A DNA stretch of 64,000 nt from Clostridium tunisiense TJ (GCF_000300195.1 NZ_AMQH01000016.1:1-64000); one strand, 5' to 3'; numbered from the stretch's first letter, positions 26,436-34,867 are shown. Notes: generated from the letters alone by a model not told the origin. Numbers and translations: made by a program.

Positions 26436-27461
26436 TTAATACTTCATTAATCCCCCATAATAGCGTCTGTCATCTGGATTATGATCTTTGCTAATTGATA
26501 AATAGTAGTAGAAAAACTCTAAAGGTACAAATAAAACCATAGGTGAAAGCATTGGATGCAAATCACAATTTAACTCTGCATAATCAAAAACTATGTAGTC
26601 ATCAGTAAGTTGTTTTACAAAGTTAATAGTTCTTTCTGTTGTATGTCTTGATTCATCTGTGCCAAGGATAAACACATAGGGTACTCCTTTTTCTACCACT
26701 TCTAATGGACCATGTCTAAATTCTGCTGCATTAAGCATACATCCATGAGTCCAAGTGAATTCTAACATAGTAATAATTCCTTCTTTATATGCTAATGGGC
26801 GAAGTGGACCTGCCGCCACAGTATAAATAAAAGGCCACTTGCTTGCTTTCATTCCTAGTTCTTTAGATTTTTCTTCAACAGAAACCACAAGATCAGCTAA
26901 AACCTCAGGTAGCTTTTTCATATCTTGAAGAATCTTTGTTACCTCAGCATTTTCCTTTATAGCATTTATATAACTGCATGCAAGGTAATAAGTAGAAATT
27001 AAATGAATTTCCCAAATACATTCAGCTCCATAACCAATTACAAATTCTGCTGCCTCTGATAGTGGTGTATTGGCAACATCGCGAGTAATTCCTAGGGTTA
27101 AAGCTCCCTTTTCTCTAGCACGATTTATAGCTTCATAAACCTCTTCAGTTTTTCCATAATGAGAAACTCCAACAACTAAAGTTCTTTCATCAAGTTTTGC
27201 TGGAAGGTGGTCTAAGAAATCAAAACCGCTGTATGCTTCACAGGAAATTTCCGAGTATTTTTCAAATAGCATTTTTGTAGTTTGGCAAGCACAAAGTGGT
27301 GACCCACAAGCTACAAAATAAACGCGATCTATTTTTCTTTCTATCATCTTCCTAACAATAACATCAATTTTAGGAAAATCATTAGTCATTAAACTTTTTA
27401 CTTCAGTAACCATGTTTTCAGTCACTAAAAAATCAACGGTATTTTTATCAATATTTAACAT
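26436..27461 (-). CDS. frlB: SIS-domain deglycase, fructoselysine-6-phosphate deglycase-like
   Basis: The protein has 341 residues with two SIS (phosphosugar isomerase) domains: the first around VYFVACGSPLCACQTTKM and VVGVSHYGKTEEVYEAI, the second around TMLEFTWTHGCMLNAAEF with RHGP. FrlB splits fructoselysine 6-phosphate into glucose 6-phosphate and lysine. The partner kinase is encoded downstream. There is no permease or ABC importer and no FrlC epimerase here, so uptake must be encoded elsewhere. A strong promoter lies upstream. An isomerase or deglycase for another Amadori product is possible. Confidence 0.82.
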   Translation of the reverse strand: MLNIDKNTVDFLVTENMVTEVKSLMTNDFPKIDVIVRKMIERKIDRVYFVACGSPLCACQTTKMLFEKYSEISCEAYSGFDFLDHLPAKLDERTLVVGVSHYGKTEEVYEAINRAREKGALTLGITRDVANTPLSEAAEFVIGYGAECIWEIHLISTYYLACSYINAIKENAEVTKILQDMKKLPEVLADLVVSVEEKSKELGMKASKWPFIYTVAAGPLRPLAYKEGIITMLEFTWTHGCMLNAAEFRHGPLEVVEKGVPYVFILGTDESRHTTERTINFVKQLTDDYIVFDYAELNCDLHPMLSPMVLFVPLEFFYYYLSISKDHNPDDRRYYGGLMKY

Positions 27462-27491
27462 ATCCCCTTATCCCCTTTTCAACCTTTAAAT

Positions 27492-27504
27492 AACTATACA
27501 AGTT
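27492..27504 (-). promoter_or_regulatory. Possible GntR operator near the frlB transcription start
   Basis: Read on the minus strand, AACTTGTATAGTT resembles the CTTGTATACAAG type of site used by HutC-subfamily GntR proteins. It lies just downstream of the -10. The symmetry is imperfect. Confidence 0.35.
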
Positions 27505-27527
27505 AACCATATTTTTAAACCACTTTC

Positions 27528-27557
27528 ATTGTATCACCTTTTAGAATATTATGTCAA
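27528..27557 (-). promoter_or_regulatory. Promoter of frlB
   Basis: On the minus strand, TTGACA (27552-27557) and TACAAT (27528-27533) are separated by 18 bases, about 70 bases upstream of the start codon. Confidence 0.65.
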
Positions 27558-27587
27558 TTGTTAACAATTTAACTTTTCTCACAAAAC

Positions 27588-27713
27588 CCAAATTCAGTCC
27601 ATCTTTCCGTGTTAGGTTGGAACAAAAAAGCCATAGAGCTTTATAAAAAATTAGGGTTTAAAATAACAAAAACTGTACACTTTTATAGACAGTTTTGTGA
27701 TAAAGAATTTTAA
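27588..27713 (+). pseudogene. Remnant of a GNAT acetyltransferase (last ~40 codons only)
   Basis: The plus frame reads PNSVHLSVLGWNKKAIELY and continues to FYRQFCDKEF before TAA at 27711. It matches the end of the intact gene at 14442-15293 (IHLTVLTWNKKALKLY ... FYRQFCDKQL). Nothing recognisable lies upstream: the region turns directly into the frlB promoter. It is followed by a terminator, consistent with a 5'-deleted gene. Confidence 0.7.
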
Positions 27714-27718
27714 AATAT

Positions 27719-27747
27719 AAAAAGATGCTTTTACTAAGCATCTTTTT
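27719..27747. terminator. Bidirectional terminator after the GNAT remnant and the HelD-type gene
   Basis: AAAAAGATGCTT (27719-27730) pairs perfectly with AAGCATCTTTTT (27736-27747). Confidence 0.8.
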
Positions 27748-27774
27748 GTTATATCTCTTGTAATATTAAACATT

Positions 27775-30060
27775 TTAGTATGACTTGGAACTCGTATATA
27801 ATCTTGGGTCTATGTCCTGAATAAATCTTGATGCCTTATTAACAAAATGAATATGAAGCCTATGAAGAGCTCTTGTACAAATAGTATAAAATAATTTTCT
27901 CTCCCCTTCTTCCTTATATTCTCCTTCATCTCCATCAACTATTATAACCCCATCAAACTCTAGTCCCTTTGCTAAATAAGAAGGTGTTACTGTTATTCCC
28001 GAATTAAACTCTGAGTCATCCTTTTGAAGTAAATGTATTTCCTCTTCAATACCACCCATCTTCATTAGATGTTTGTAAACCCTTGAGGCCTTGGAAGCAG
28101 TTCTGCATATAATTCCTATGGATTCCATTCCAGAGGCTTTCATTGCTTCAATATCATGAATTACAGCTTCCATCTTCCCTTCCTCATCTAAAGACTTAAT
28201 TACTTTAGGCTTTTCCCCTTCGCGATAGGTATTTTCAAAATTATAAGCCTTTAAAATTTCCCTTGTAAAGTTAGATATTTCCGTGGTACAACGATAGCTT
28301 TTTGTAAGATTCATGATTGAGGATTTCCTATCCCCAAAAATATCAGCAATTACATTATAATCTAAAGTATTTACATTAGGATTAATAGACTGATTTATGT
28401 CTCCTAAGATGGTGAAACCAGCTTTAGGGAACAGTTTCTTTATAATTAAATACTGGAAAGGTGAGTAGTCTTGAGCTTCATCTATGATTACATATTTTAT
28501 ACTATTCATTGCCCTTTCGCAGCCAAGGGCATAATTTATATAAAGCAGTGGAGTAATATCCTCATACTTTATTAGGCCACTTTGAAGAAAATTAAAGGAT
28601 TGATTTAGGATTTCCCTAATATTAGCAGGTAACTCTAAGCCTTCAGCTAACTTTAGGAACAACTTTTCATTACTTAAAAGATTCTTATAGCTCCTTAAAG
28701 GGTTTATTGAAAGTGTACGTCTAATATAACCTTTCAAATCCTGTAATTCGCTTTTAAGCTTCACTCTGCTCATTGACTTAATATCATCATAGAAATCATC
28801 ACTTTCACTAAGTTCTTCTTCTATTTGCTTAAGCCTTTCTTTTTCCACAGGTTTAATACGTTGTTCTATATCCTGAATAATCTCCTTAAATCTGTGATCC
28901 ATTGGCCACTTACTGTAAGTGGTGTAAAACAAGGACTTAATTTCCTCTCCCTTAATAATTGGGAAGCCTTTGAAATTAATATCTGAAAACTTTACACCCT
29001 CTCTTTCGATATAGTCCACATATCTTTTTATAACTTCCGCAAACAAAACTGAGGTTTTAAAGGTAATATTGTCTTTTCTTAAATAATAGTCTCTATTTCT
29101 TTTTGCAGAAAGTATATATTCCATTTGCTCATTAGAATCTTCTATTCTTAAATTTCCCTTTAAAGAATTTCTCACATATTCCATAAAGGTAGTTTGGTAC
29201 GCATTATTTTCTCCAAGCTCTGGCAGAACCCCTGAAATATAATCATTAAAGATATCATTAGGAGAAAAAATCACTACATCCTCGGAGGTTACATTCTTGT
29301 TGGCATACTTATAAAGAATATAGGCAACTCTATGAAGGGCTATGGAAGTTTTTCCACTACCTGCTGGTCCCTGAACAATAAGCACAGAGTTATCTTCATC
29401 ACGAATTACCTTGTTTTGTTCCTTTTGAATAGAAGTTATTATGGTCTTCATCTTTTCATCGCTACTTTTGCTTAAGGTTTTTTGAAGAATATCATCATCA
29501 ATTTTAAGACTGCTATTAAACACATAGTCAAGATGTCCCTTTGAAATTCCAAACTGTCTCTTCAAAGTGACTTCCCCAGCTATTGTTCCTTCTGGACATT
29601 TATAAGAAGCCTTACCCTCTTCATTCTCATAAAACAAGCTGCATACTGGAGCTCTCCAGTCGTATATAAGCATTTCATAATCTTCATCAATTAAAGTTCC
29701 AACACCAATATAAATATTATCTTGAGATCTTTCTCCCTGCTCTAAAAAGTCCACTCTGCCAAAATAAGGTGATGATAGCAGTTTTTTAAGCTTCTTAACT
29801 GCAACATTTTTTGTTTCTTGCCTTTGTTCTTCTCTTTTTACAGCATGAATGTTTTGTGTAATATCTACTATGGTATTTAAGTCAGACATGCTTTCAGGCA
29901 CAATAGGTTGTGTTTCCCAGAAACTTTTTTTAATTTCCTTAGCTTCATTTATAGCTCTTTCTTTATCTTCCTCAGCCTGTGCAAGTTGCTCTTTAATAGT
30001 ATTAATAGTTTTCTTTAATCTCTCTTCTTCATAGCTTCTTTCTTCAATAGAAATACTCAT
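27775..30060 (-). CDS. helD: HelD-type UvrD/Rep-like ATPase (RNA polymerase recycling)
   Basis: The protein has 761 residues. An N-terminal coiled-coil (about 5-50, EERLKKTINTIKEQL) is followed by a superfamily I ATPase split over the protein: Walker A GPAGSGKTSIALHRVAYIL, Walker B-like YVIIDEAQDYSPFQ, motif III LGDINQSIN, motif IV SYRCTTEIS and a C-terminal ATP-binding block (SYLAKGLEFDGVIIVDGDE). The coiled-coil plus UvrD layout is that of HelD, which removes RNA polymerase from DNA. RecQ- or UvrD-type repair helicases lack it. ATG 30060 follows GGAGG. A monocistronic gene with a terminator. Confidence 0.85.
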   Translation of the reverse strand: MSISIEERSYEEERLKKTINTIKEQLAQAEEDKERAINEAKEIKKSFWETQPIVPESMSDLNTIVDITQNIHAVKREEQRQETKNVAVKKLKKLLSSPYFGRVDFLEQGERSQDNIYIGVGTLIDEDYEMLIYDWRAPVCSLFYENEEGKASYKCPEGTIAGEVTLKRQFGISKGHLDYVFNSSLKIDDDILQKTLSKSSDEKMKTIITSIQKEQNKVIRDEDNSVLIVQGPAGSGKTSIALHRVAYILYKYANKNVTSEDVVIFSPNDIFNDYISGVLPELGENNAYQTTFMEYVRNSLKGNLRIEDSNEQMEYILSAKRNRDYYLRKDNITFKTSVLFAEVIKRYVDYIEREGVKFSDINFKGFPIIKGEEIKSLFYTTYSKWPMDHRFKEIIQDIEQRIKPVEKERLKQIEEELSESDDFYDDIKSMSRVKLKSELQDLKGYIRRTLSINPLRSYKNLLSNEKLFLKLAEGLELPANIREILNQSFNFLQSGLIKYEDITPLLYINYALGCERAMNSIKYVIIDEAQDYSPFQYLIIKKLFPKAGFTILGDINQSINPNVNTLDYNVIADIFGDRKSSIMNLTKSYRCTTEISNFTREILKAYNFENTYREGEKPKVIKSLDEEGKMEAVIHDIEAMKASGMESIGIICRTASKASRVYKHLMKMGGIEEEIHLLQKDDSEFNSGITVTPSYLAKGLEFDGVIIVDGDEGEYKEEGERKLFYTICTRALHRLHIHFVNKASRFIQDIDPRLYTSSKSY

Positions 30061-30280
30061 ATAAACCTCCATAATAACTTAATTTGAAATAAAAACTTAT
30101 AAAGTATAACCTCCCTGGAATATATTTTGTATATAAATTTACATAGTAACTAAAATGTTATCCAAAAATTTTTATGTATAGCAGTCAGCTATCTTTGTAA
30201 AGTCTTGATTTTGGTTCACTATAACATAATATAGGAAAAGTTATCAAAGTGTAAGACTGTTAAATAAATTTTATTTATGG

Positions 30281-30369
30281 TATAATATAGGTGAGGGATA
30301 GAATTGAATAATAAGCTTAATAAAAGATGTTTATATATAAAAGGAAAGTCAGCTAGACTTTCCTTTTTA
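30281..30369 (+). ncRNA. Possible short transcript (promoter-like box and intrinsic terminator)
   Basis: TATAAT at 30281 is followed 54 bases later by a terminator hairpin, AAAGGAAAGTC (30340-30350) with GACTTTCCTTT (30356-30366) and a T-tract. No gene ends just before it. It could be a small RNA of about 75 bases, or a leader with a short TTG-started peptide overlapping the hairpin. The -35 is weak. Confidence 0.3.
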
Positions 30370-30561
30370 CTTTATACTAAATTAAACCTTTATGCAAATG
30401 CTAATAATATAAGTTTTTTATGAGAATTTTTATATTACACTTAAGGAAGCTATATGAGTTTCTTTTTACTTAAAGTTATTCCTTGACTACAACCTTACGT
30501 CATAGTTTACAATATAAAATATAAGTACAAAAATAAATATAAAAGCATTCTCTTCTTTCAT

Positions 30562-30705
30562 GATTTACGTAAATTATAAAAAGATTCTACTATTTCCTAA
30601 AGCAGATAACCTTGAACTATCTGTAATTGAGACTGTTATTGCACCTACAAATTTAATACTAGAAGAGGCAAAAGGAGTTTGGCATGAAAAAGCAAACATT
30701 TAATG
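30562..30705 (+). pseudogene. Open fragment running into the MerR gene, possible gene remnant
   Basis: A frame without a start codon reads KILLFPKADNLELSVIETV, then IAPTNLILEEAKGVWHEKA, ending at TAA around 30703, 20 bases inside the MerR gene in another frame. The amino-acid composition looks coding, but no family was recognised and length is under 50 codons. Confidence 0.25.
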
Positions 30706-31448
30706 TTAAAGACATTGTTAGGATAACAGGTGTAACCACAAGAACATTGCACTACTACGATAAAATAAACTTATTAAAACCAAGTGGAAAATCCGAAAAT
30801 GGCTATCGTGTTTACAACAAAGAGGATCTAGAAAATCTTCAAACCATTTTGTTTTTCAAAGAAATGGACCTAACTTTAAAAGAAATATCGAATATTATGA
30901 GGCTTTCTAAGGAAGAGCAGCGTAAAGTCTTAAATCAGCATTACCAAACTTTAATACTTAAACAACAGAGATTAGGAACAATTATTCATGCCGTAGAAGA
31001 TTATATATCTGGAAAAGATATATTTAACTTGAATATTTTTAAAAATTCAACGGTGTTGCCACTACAAGAACAATATAATCGCGAGGCCAAAATAGTGTAT
31101 GGTGATACAGAAAAATATAGGGAATATGAGAAAAATCTAGAAAAACTATCTGATGCTGAAAAAGAAGTTTTTAAAGATGAATTTGCACAAAACATGGAAA
31201 ACATCTTTAAAAAGTTAGCCTCCCGGATTAATCAGGTTCCTTCATCAAGTGAGATTCAAGAATTAATGGAAGAATGGAAAAGTTACCTAGAGAAGTCCAT
31301 GGTTTGCGATAGAGAAATACTAGAATGCATTGCACATACTTATAAAAATGATAATAGATTTAAAAAATATATTAATCAATTTAGTGATAAAGATTTAAGT
31401 AGCTTTATTTACGAGGCAATTATGCATTATACCAAAAATGTTAAATAG
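30684..31448 (+). CDS. MerR-family regulator with TipAS-like C-terminal domain
   Basis: The protein has 254 residues. The MerR winged helix and wing (FNVKDIVRITGVTTRTLHYY, GYRVYNKEDL) are followed by a dimerising coiled coil (about 80-115) and a C-terminal region of about 110 residues resembling the TipAS antibiotic-binding domain (QELMEEWKSYLEKSM, CDREILECIAHTYKND). Mta and TipA-like proteins bind drugs and activate efflux or their own genes. AAAAGGAG precedes the ATG. A flavodoxin gene follows 65 bases downstream and may be its target. Confidence 0.85.
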   Translation: MKKQTFNVKDIVRITGVTTRTLHYYDKINLLKPSGKSENGYRVYNKEDLENLQTILFFKEMDLTLKEISNIMRLSKEEQRKVLNQHYQTLILKQQRLGTIIHAVEDYISGKDIFNLNIFKNSTVLPLQEQYNREAKIVYGDTEKYREYEKNLEKLSDAEKEVFKDEFAQNMENIFKKLASRINQVPSSSEIQELMEEWKSYLEKSMVCDREILECIAHTYKNDNRFKKYINQFSDKDLSSFIYEAIMHYTKNVK

Positions 31449-31513
31449 CCTATTGATAAATAGCTTTATAAATAGCTTTATAAACTGAAATGCAAAAAAG
31501 GAAGTGACAGATT

Positions 31514-31987
31514 ATGAAAGATACACTAATTGTTTATTATTCTCTTTTTGAAACCACAAAAAATTTAGCCTTAGAAATAGCAAAACAAACTGGTGGCACA
31601 ATAAGAGAACTTATACCAGATAAGAAATACTCCTTTGACTATAACACTGCTTGTAAAGAAGCCAGGAATGAAATTTCCCGCGGATTTTGCCCAAAACTAT
31701 TAAGTGGGAATGAATCAATAGATGATTATAAAACAATATTTATTGGATCACCTAACTGGTTTAAAACATTTGCTCCTCCAGTTATGAGTTTTCTTAGACA
31801 ACATAACTTTTCAGGAAAAACAGTAATCCCCTTTTGTACTCATGGAGGTGGTGGATTCAGTAGAATTGAAGATGATATAGCTAAAGAATGTTCAGAATCC
31901 ATAATTTTACCTGGTATTGCTGTAAATGGCATTGTTGACCCTGAACAGGTGGCAAGTTGGCTTGACTCACTTGGCTTTGAGTTATAA
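31514..31987 (+). CDS. Flavodoxin-family protein
   Basis: The protein has 157 residues. The phosphate-binding loop of FMN is in VYYSLFETTKNLA near residue 8. The second and third flavin-contact loops correspond to IGSPNWFKTFAPPVMSFL and CTHGGGGFSRIEDDI. The type resembles the NAD(P)H-dependent or BilS/YwqN-like flavodoxin_4 group, with Gly-rich third loop. It is probably a cytosolic electron carrier or quinone/flavin reductase partner. AAGGAAG lies about ten bases before the ATG. It sits directly after the MerR gene and is likely co-regulated. Confidence 0.82.
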   Translation: MKDTLIVYYSLFETTKNLALEIAKQTGGTIRELIPDKKYSFDYNTACKEARNEISRGFCPKLLSGNESIDDYKTIFIGSPNWFKTFAPPVMSFLRQHNFSGKTVIPFCTHGGGGFSRIEDDIAKECSESIILPGIAVNGIVDPEQVASWLDSLGFEL

Positions 31988-32097
31988 TCCATTTACATTT
32001 GCGAGGTTAATAACTAGTAAGTATAATTTAAAAATTTAAGTATATTGTAGGCTTACAAAGTGAAAAGCTACCTCATTCATCTTCCAAAAGCCTTAAG

Positions 32098-32157
32098 ATA
32101 ACTAATGCAGGACCATAACTACAAATTAACTTGTAGTTATGGTCCTCTATTAGTTAT
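32098..32157 (+). terminator. Long hairpin downstream of the flavodoxin gene
   Basis: Arms of 27 bases (32098-32124 and 32131-32157, GGACCATAACTACAA with TTGTAGTTATGGTCC) pair with one mismatch. There is only a weak T-run, so termination is probable but not certain. Confidence 0.5.
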
Positions 32158-32204
32158 GTTGTTTTGTAAAGCTATGTTTTTTGCTTCAGTAAAAAAACTC
32201 TAAT

Positions 32205-32251
32205 GGAACCAAGTTAGGAGTACTGAAAAGTTACTTTCTGACCTTGGTTCC
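32205..32251. terminator. Second hairpin with T-tract before the DUF2087 gene
   Basis: GGAACCAAGTTAGGA (32205-32219) pairs with TCTGACCTTGGTTCC (32237-32251), followed by TTTTT on the plus strand. On the minus strand it lies about 125 bases after the DUF2087 gene. Confidence 0.5.
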
Positions 32252-32375
32252 TTTTTAAAAACAAAGGATGTCATTATGATCTTCCTTAAAAGTTCCTATG
32301 CTTTTAGCATTATAGACAGAATAGCCAAAGCTAAGAATGAATACTCTTCTCTATTTTAAACCTTCCACTTAATTA

Positions 32376-33146
32376 CTACTCCTTAACCCAGTAGCTGCTA
32401 CAGTCATCTTTTCTATCAAAAAATCCGTATTCAATTAGAGCTCTTCTTATGGTTACATGGTCTTCATAAATTCTCTTTAAAACCCTATTAACTTCTTTCT
32501 CAGAATACATCTTTCCCTTTGAAAAACTCTTAGTTATTTCCTCAAGGACAATTATCTTCTTTTTTGCCTTAACTGGGAAGTTTTTCAAGGCTCCGCTTTC
32601 ATCCATATAAGTTTTTAGTGTGTCAGCCTTCTCTTTATCTGTAATGTTATACCTATCGTCTAGAGCAGTTGCTGACTTGTGAGGATCACAAATAGTTTCC
32701 TTTTCAAGAGTACTTATTTTCTTACTTGAACTTTCAGAAAGTAGGTCCATCATAGCTAAAAATAACCTAGCTTGTTTTTCCTTTTCTCTCAGTTTATATC
32801 TATGGTTTCTAATAGTTGATCCAGCTACCCCTAAACTTGCTGCAATTTCCTTATCTGAAAGTCCCTTTGAGATTAGCTTTACAATTTCTCCTTGAACCCC
32901 TGATACCCCTGTAAAAGTTGAATTCATTTGAAGTAAATAACTAAGCATAGACTCATGAGCCTCTGCTATATGCAGTTCTGCCGCCTTTTTTGCATCATAT
33001 AAATTAGAGTCTATTTCATATATACGTCCTTTTTCAAAGATTTTCTCACAAACTACACATATATACTCCTTTTCAGTTTCTATAATCCCACTTTTCACCT
33101 CTTCTATGGAGGCTTCCCAAAACAGTTCATTCAATTTTGTTTCCAT
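32376..33146 (-). CDS. HTH (LuxR-type) regulator with DUF2087 domain
   Basis: The protein has 256 residues. A short N-terminal zinc-ribbon-like segment has CVVCEKIF and H..H (LHIAEAHE). The HTH is at about 95-135 (LISKGLSDKEIAASLGVAGSTIRNHRYK). The C-terminal DUF2087 domain (about 185-256) reads NFPVKAKKKIIVLEEI, YSEKEVNRVLKRIYEDHVTI and RRALIEYGFFDR. DUF2087 follows many clostridial and bacillar regulators. Ligand unknown. ATG 33146 has AAGGTGATG upstream. A 21-bp inverted repeat lies 60 bases above the start and may be its operator. Confidence 0.82.
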   Translation of the reverse strand: METKLNELFWEASIEEVKSGIIETEKEYICVVCEKIFEKGRIYEIDSNLYDAKKAAELHIAEAHESMLSYLLQMNSTFTGVSGVQGEIVKLISKGLSDKEIAASLGVAGSTIRNHRYKLREKEKQARLFLAMMDLLSESSSKKISTLEKETICDPHKSATALDDRYNITDKEKADTLKTYMDESGALKNFPVKAKKKIIVLEEITKSFSKGKMYSEKEVNRVLKRIYEDHVTIRRALIEYGFFDRKDDCSSYWVKE

Positions 33147-33205
33147 AATTCTCATCACCTTTTCAATTAATCTATATTATATATATTATGCTATATTTCA
33201 TTATT

Positions 33206-33256
33206 TGTCTATATATAAATAAACATTTTTATACTATGTTTATTTATATATAGACA
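33206..33256. repeat. Perfect 21-bp inverted repeat upstream of the DUF2087 regulator
   Basis: The left arm at 33206-33226 (TGTCTATATATAAATAAACA plus T) and the right arm at 33236-33256 pair without mismatch around a 9-base centre. T-rich sequence follows on the plus strand. It could be an autoregulatory operator or a terminator. Confidence 0.6.
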
Positions 33257-33379
33257 TTTTCTTGTTTTTCTTGATTAGGTGTTAAATACTTTTTACTGTA
33301 AAAGTCGTAAAAATTTCCTATGAATTTTAATAGGCACTATAAAGCATTAATTAAAAATACTATAATAATGCTTATAACT

Positions 33380-33640
33380 TATATTGTTACTGAGTATTCC
33401 ACATGCTAAAATGCAAATAGATGAAAGTATAAAGACTTATAAGTTTATTCTCGCAAAACTACATGGTATTATAGAAAAATAACTTCTACAGCTGTGGAAG
33501 AAGTATTTTATTGTTTTACTGATGTTGAGCAAATAAAAATACAATACTATCTATTGATATCTCAAGTAATTGCTGGTAGGAACAAGACCTTCTATAAGCT
33601 TTTTAAACTACCACCATTTCTTAGAGCTTTTCAAATTTAA
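33380..33640 (+). pseudogene. Probable decayed reading frame, unidentified
   Basis: IPHAKMQIDESIKTYKFILA runs to a TAA near 33482, and the next frame continues immediately with TSTAVEEVFYCFTDVEQIK and ends LFKLPPFLRAFQI at 33640. The two halves join with a one-base frame change. No start with a ribosome site is seen. I cannot name the family. Confidence 0.3.
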
Positions 33641-33664
33641 TATTTAGAAAGGATATTTACTTTT

Positions 33665-34306
33665 ATGGATAACAACGTTTTATGGTACTTAGAAAAACAA
33701 GTTGAAAGAACTATTAGTAATTTGCAAAAACGTAATATGGAAGGCTTTTTCGTAAAGGATGAAAATGAGCTAAAAGAACTGTTAATTCAGCTCATTGCTG
33801 AAAACTCAGTAGTGGGTGTTGGAGATTCCATGACCTTATTTCAAACTGGTGTTATAGATTTTCTTCGTAGTAGAGACTATAACTTTTTAGATAAGTATAA
33901 AGAAGGTATTACCAGTGAGGATAAAAAGAAAATTTATATTGAAAACTTTTCTGCAGATACCTTTATGTGCAGTACTAATGCCCTAACTGAAGAAGGAGAA
34001 CTTTATAATATCGATGGCAATGGCAGTAGAGTTGCTCCAATGCTCTATGGTCCTAAACAAGTTATTATAGTAACTGGAATAAATAAAATTGTTAAGAATA
34101 TAGAAGAAGCTGAAAAAAGAGCAAGAAACTTTGCTGCTCCAATTGATGCTAAGAGATTAGGAAAAAATACTCCTTGTACCAAATTAGGTTATTGTATAGA
34201 CTGTAAAAGTCCTGAAAGAATCTGTAATGATTTCACTATTATACGAGGTCAATTTATTAAAGGAAGAATAAAAGTAATAATCCTTGGAAAAGCCTTAGGC
34301 TATTAA
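33665..34306 (+). CDS. LUD-domain (LutC/YkgG-like) protein with C-terminal Cys cluster
   Basis: The protein has 213 residues. The LUD fold is recognised by VVGVGDSMTLFQTGVIDFL, ADTFMCSTNALTEEGELYNI and NGSRVAPMLYGPKQVIIVTG (ligand-loop Gly residues). The C-terminus carries PCTKLGYCIDCKSPERICND, four cysteines that could hold an iron-sulfur or zinc site. Unlike lutABC operons, no ferredoxin-like or Fe-S oxidoreductase partner is adjacent, which is common for the clostridial stand-alone type. AAAGGA lies about 12 bases before the ATG. Substrate unknown. Confidence 0.8.
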   Translation: MDNNVLWYLEKQVERTISNLQKRNMEGFFVKDENELKELLIQLIAENSVVGVGDSMTLFQTGVIDFLRSRDYNFLDKYKEGITSEDKKKIYIENFSADTFMCSTNALTEEGELYNIDGNGSRVAPMLYGPKQVIIVTGINKIVKNIEEAEKRARNFAAPIDAKRLGKNTPCTKLGYCIDCKSPERICNDFTIIRGQFIKGRIKVIILGKALGY

Positions 34307-34393
34307 AGAATTTCTACATAAATTAAATCATACTAGGAAAATTTTAAAATAAAAATTATAAATAAAATAAATAACTCTAAATGGGGTGGCATT

Positions 34394-34867
34394 GTGATAA
34401 AAACTGAAAGATGTATTGTAAGGGATTTTGAAGAGAAAGATTTAGATTTATTCATGGTTTACAGAAATGATGAAAAGTGGATGAAGTATCAAGATTTTAA
34501 GAATCTAACAAAAGAGGAATATAGAAAAGCTTTATTAAAGCCTTTAAATATTGAAAAAGGAATGCAACTTGCCATTGCTGATAAAACCACAGATAATCTT
34601 TTAGGCGACTTATATGTGGCAAAAAAAGATAAAACTATTACAATTGGATATTCTATTAATCCTCTTTATTCTCAAAAAGGATATATGGTAGAAGTTTTAA
34701 AAGCCTTATTAACAAAGCTAAGAGTAGATTATGCTGATTGTGAAATCGTTGCTATGACTGATAAAGAAAACCTTCCATCAAAAAACTTATTACTTAAATT
34801 AGGCTTTGTCTATGATGGTTGGATAGAGCAGTGGCAATCAGAAGTTTATATATATAAGCCAAATTAA
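34394..34867 (+). CDS. GNAT-family N-acetyltransferase (RimJ/RimL-like)
   Basis: The protein has 157 residues. Its opening MIKTERCIVRDFEEKDLDLF and the acetyl-CoA region YSINPLYSQKGYMVEVLKAL followed by ENLPSKNLLLKLGFVYDG fit the Acetyltransf_3 (RimJ/RimL) group, which acetylates protein N-termini, aminoglycosides or small amines. The loop QKGYM is a weakened form of RGxGxA, so activity is likely but not certain. Start is GTG with GGGGTGG before it. A terminator follows. Confidence 0.8.
   Translation: MIKTERCIVRDFEEKDLDLFMVYRNDEKWMKYQDFKNLTKEEYRKALLKPLNIEKGMQLAIADKTTDNLLGDLYVAKKDKTITIGYSINPLYSQKGYMVEVLKALLTKLRVDYADCEIVAMTDKENLPSKNLLLKLGFVYDGWIEQWQSEVYIYKPN

Noticed and set aside
32276-32358. 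27-codon frame MIFLKSSYAFSIIDRIAKAK... with an AAGGATG before it
   Set aside because: Too short, no hydrophobic or domain pattern, and it lies between a terminator hairpin and a convergent gene.
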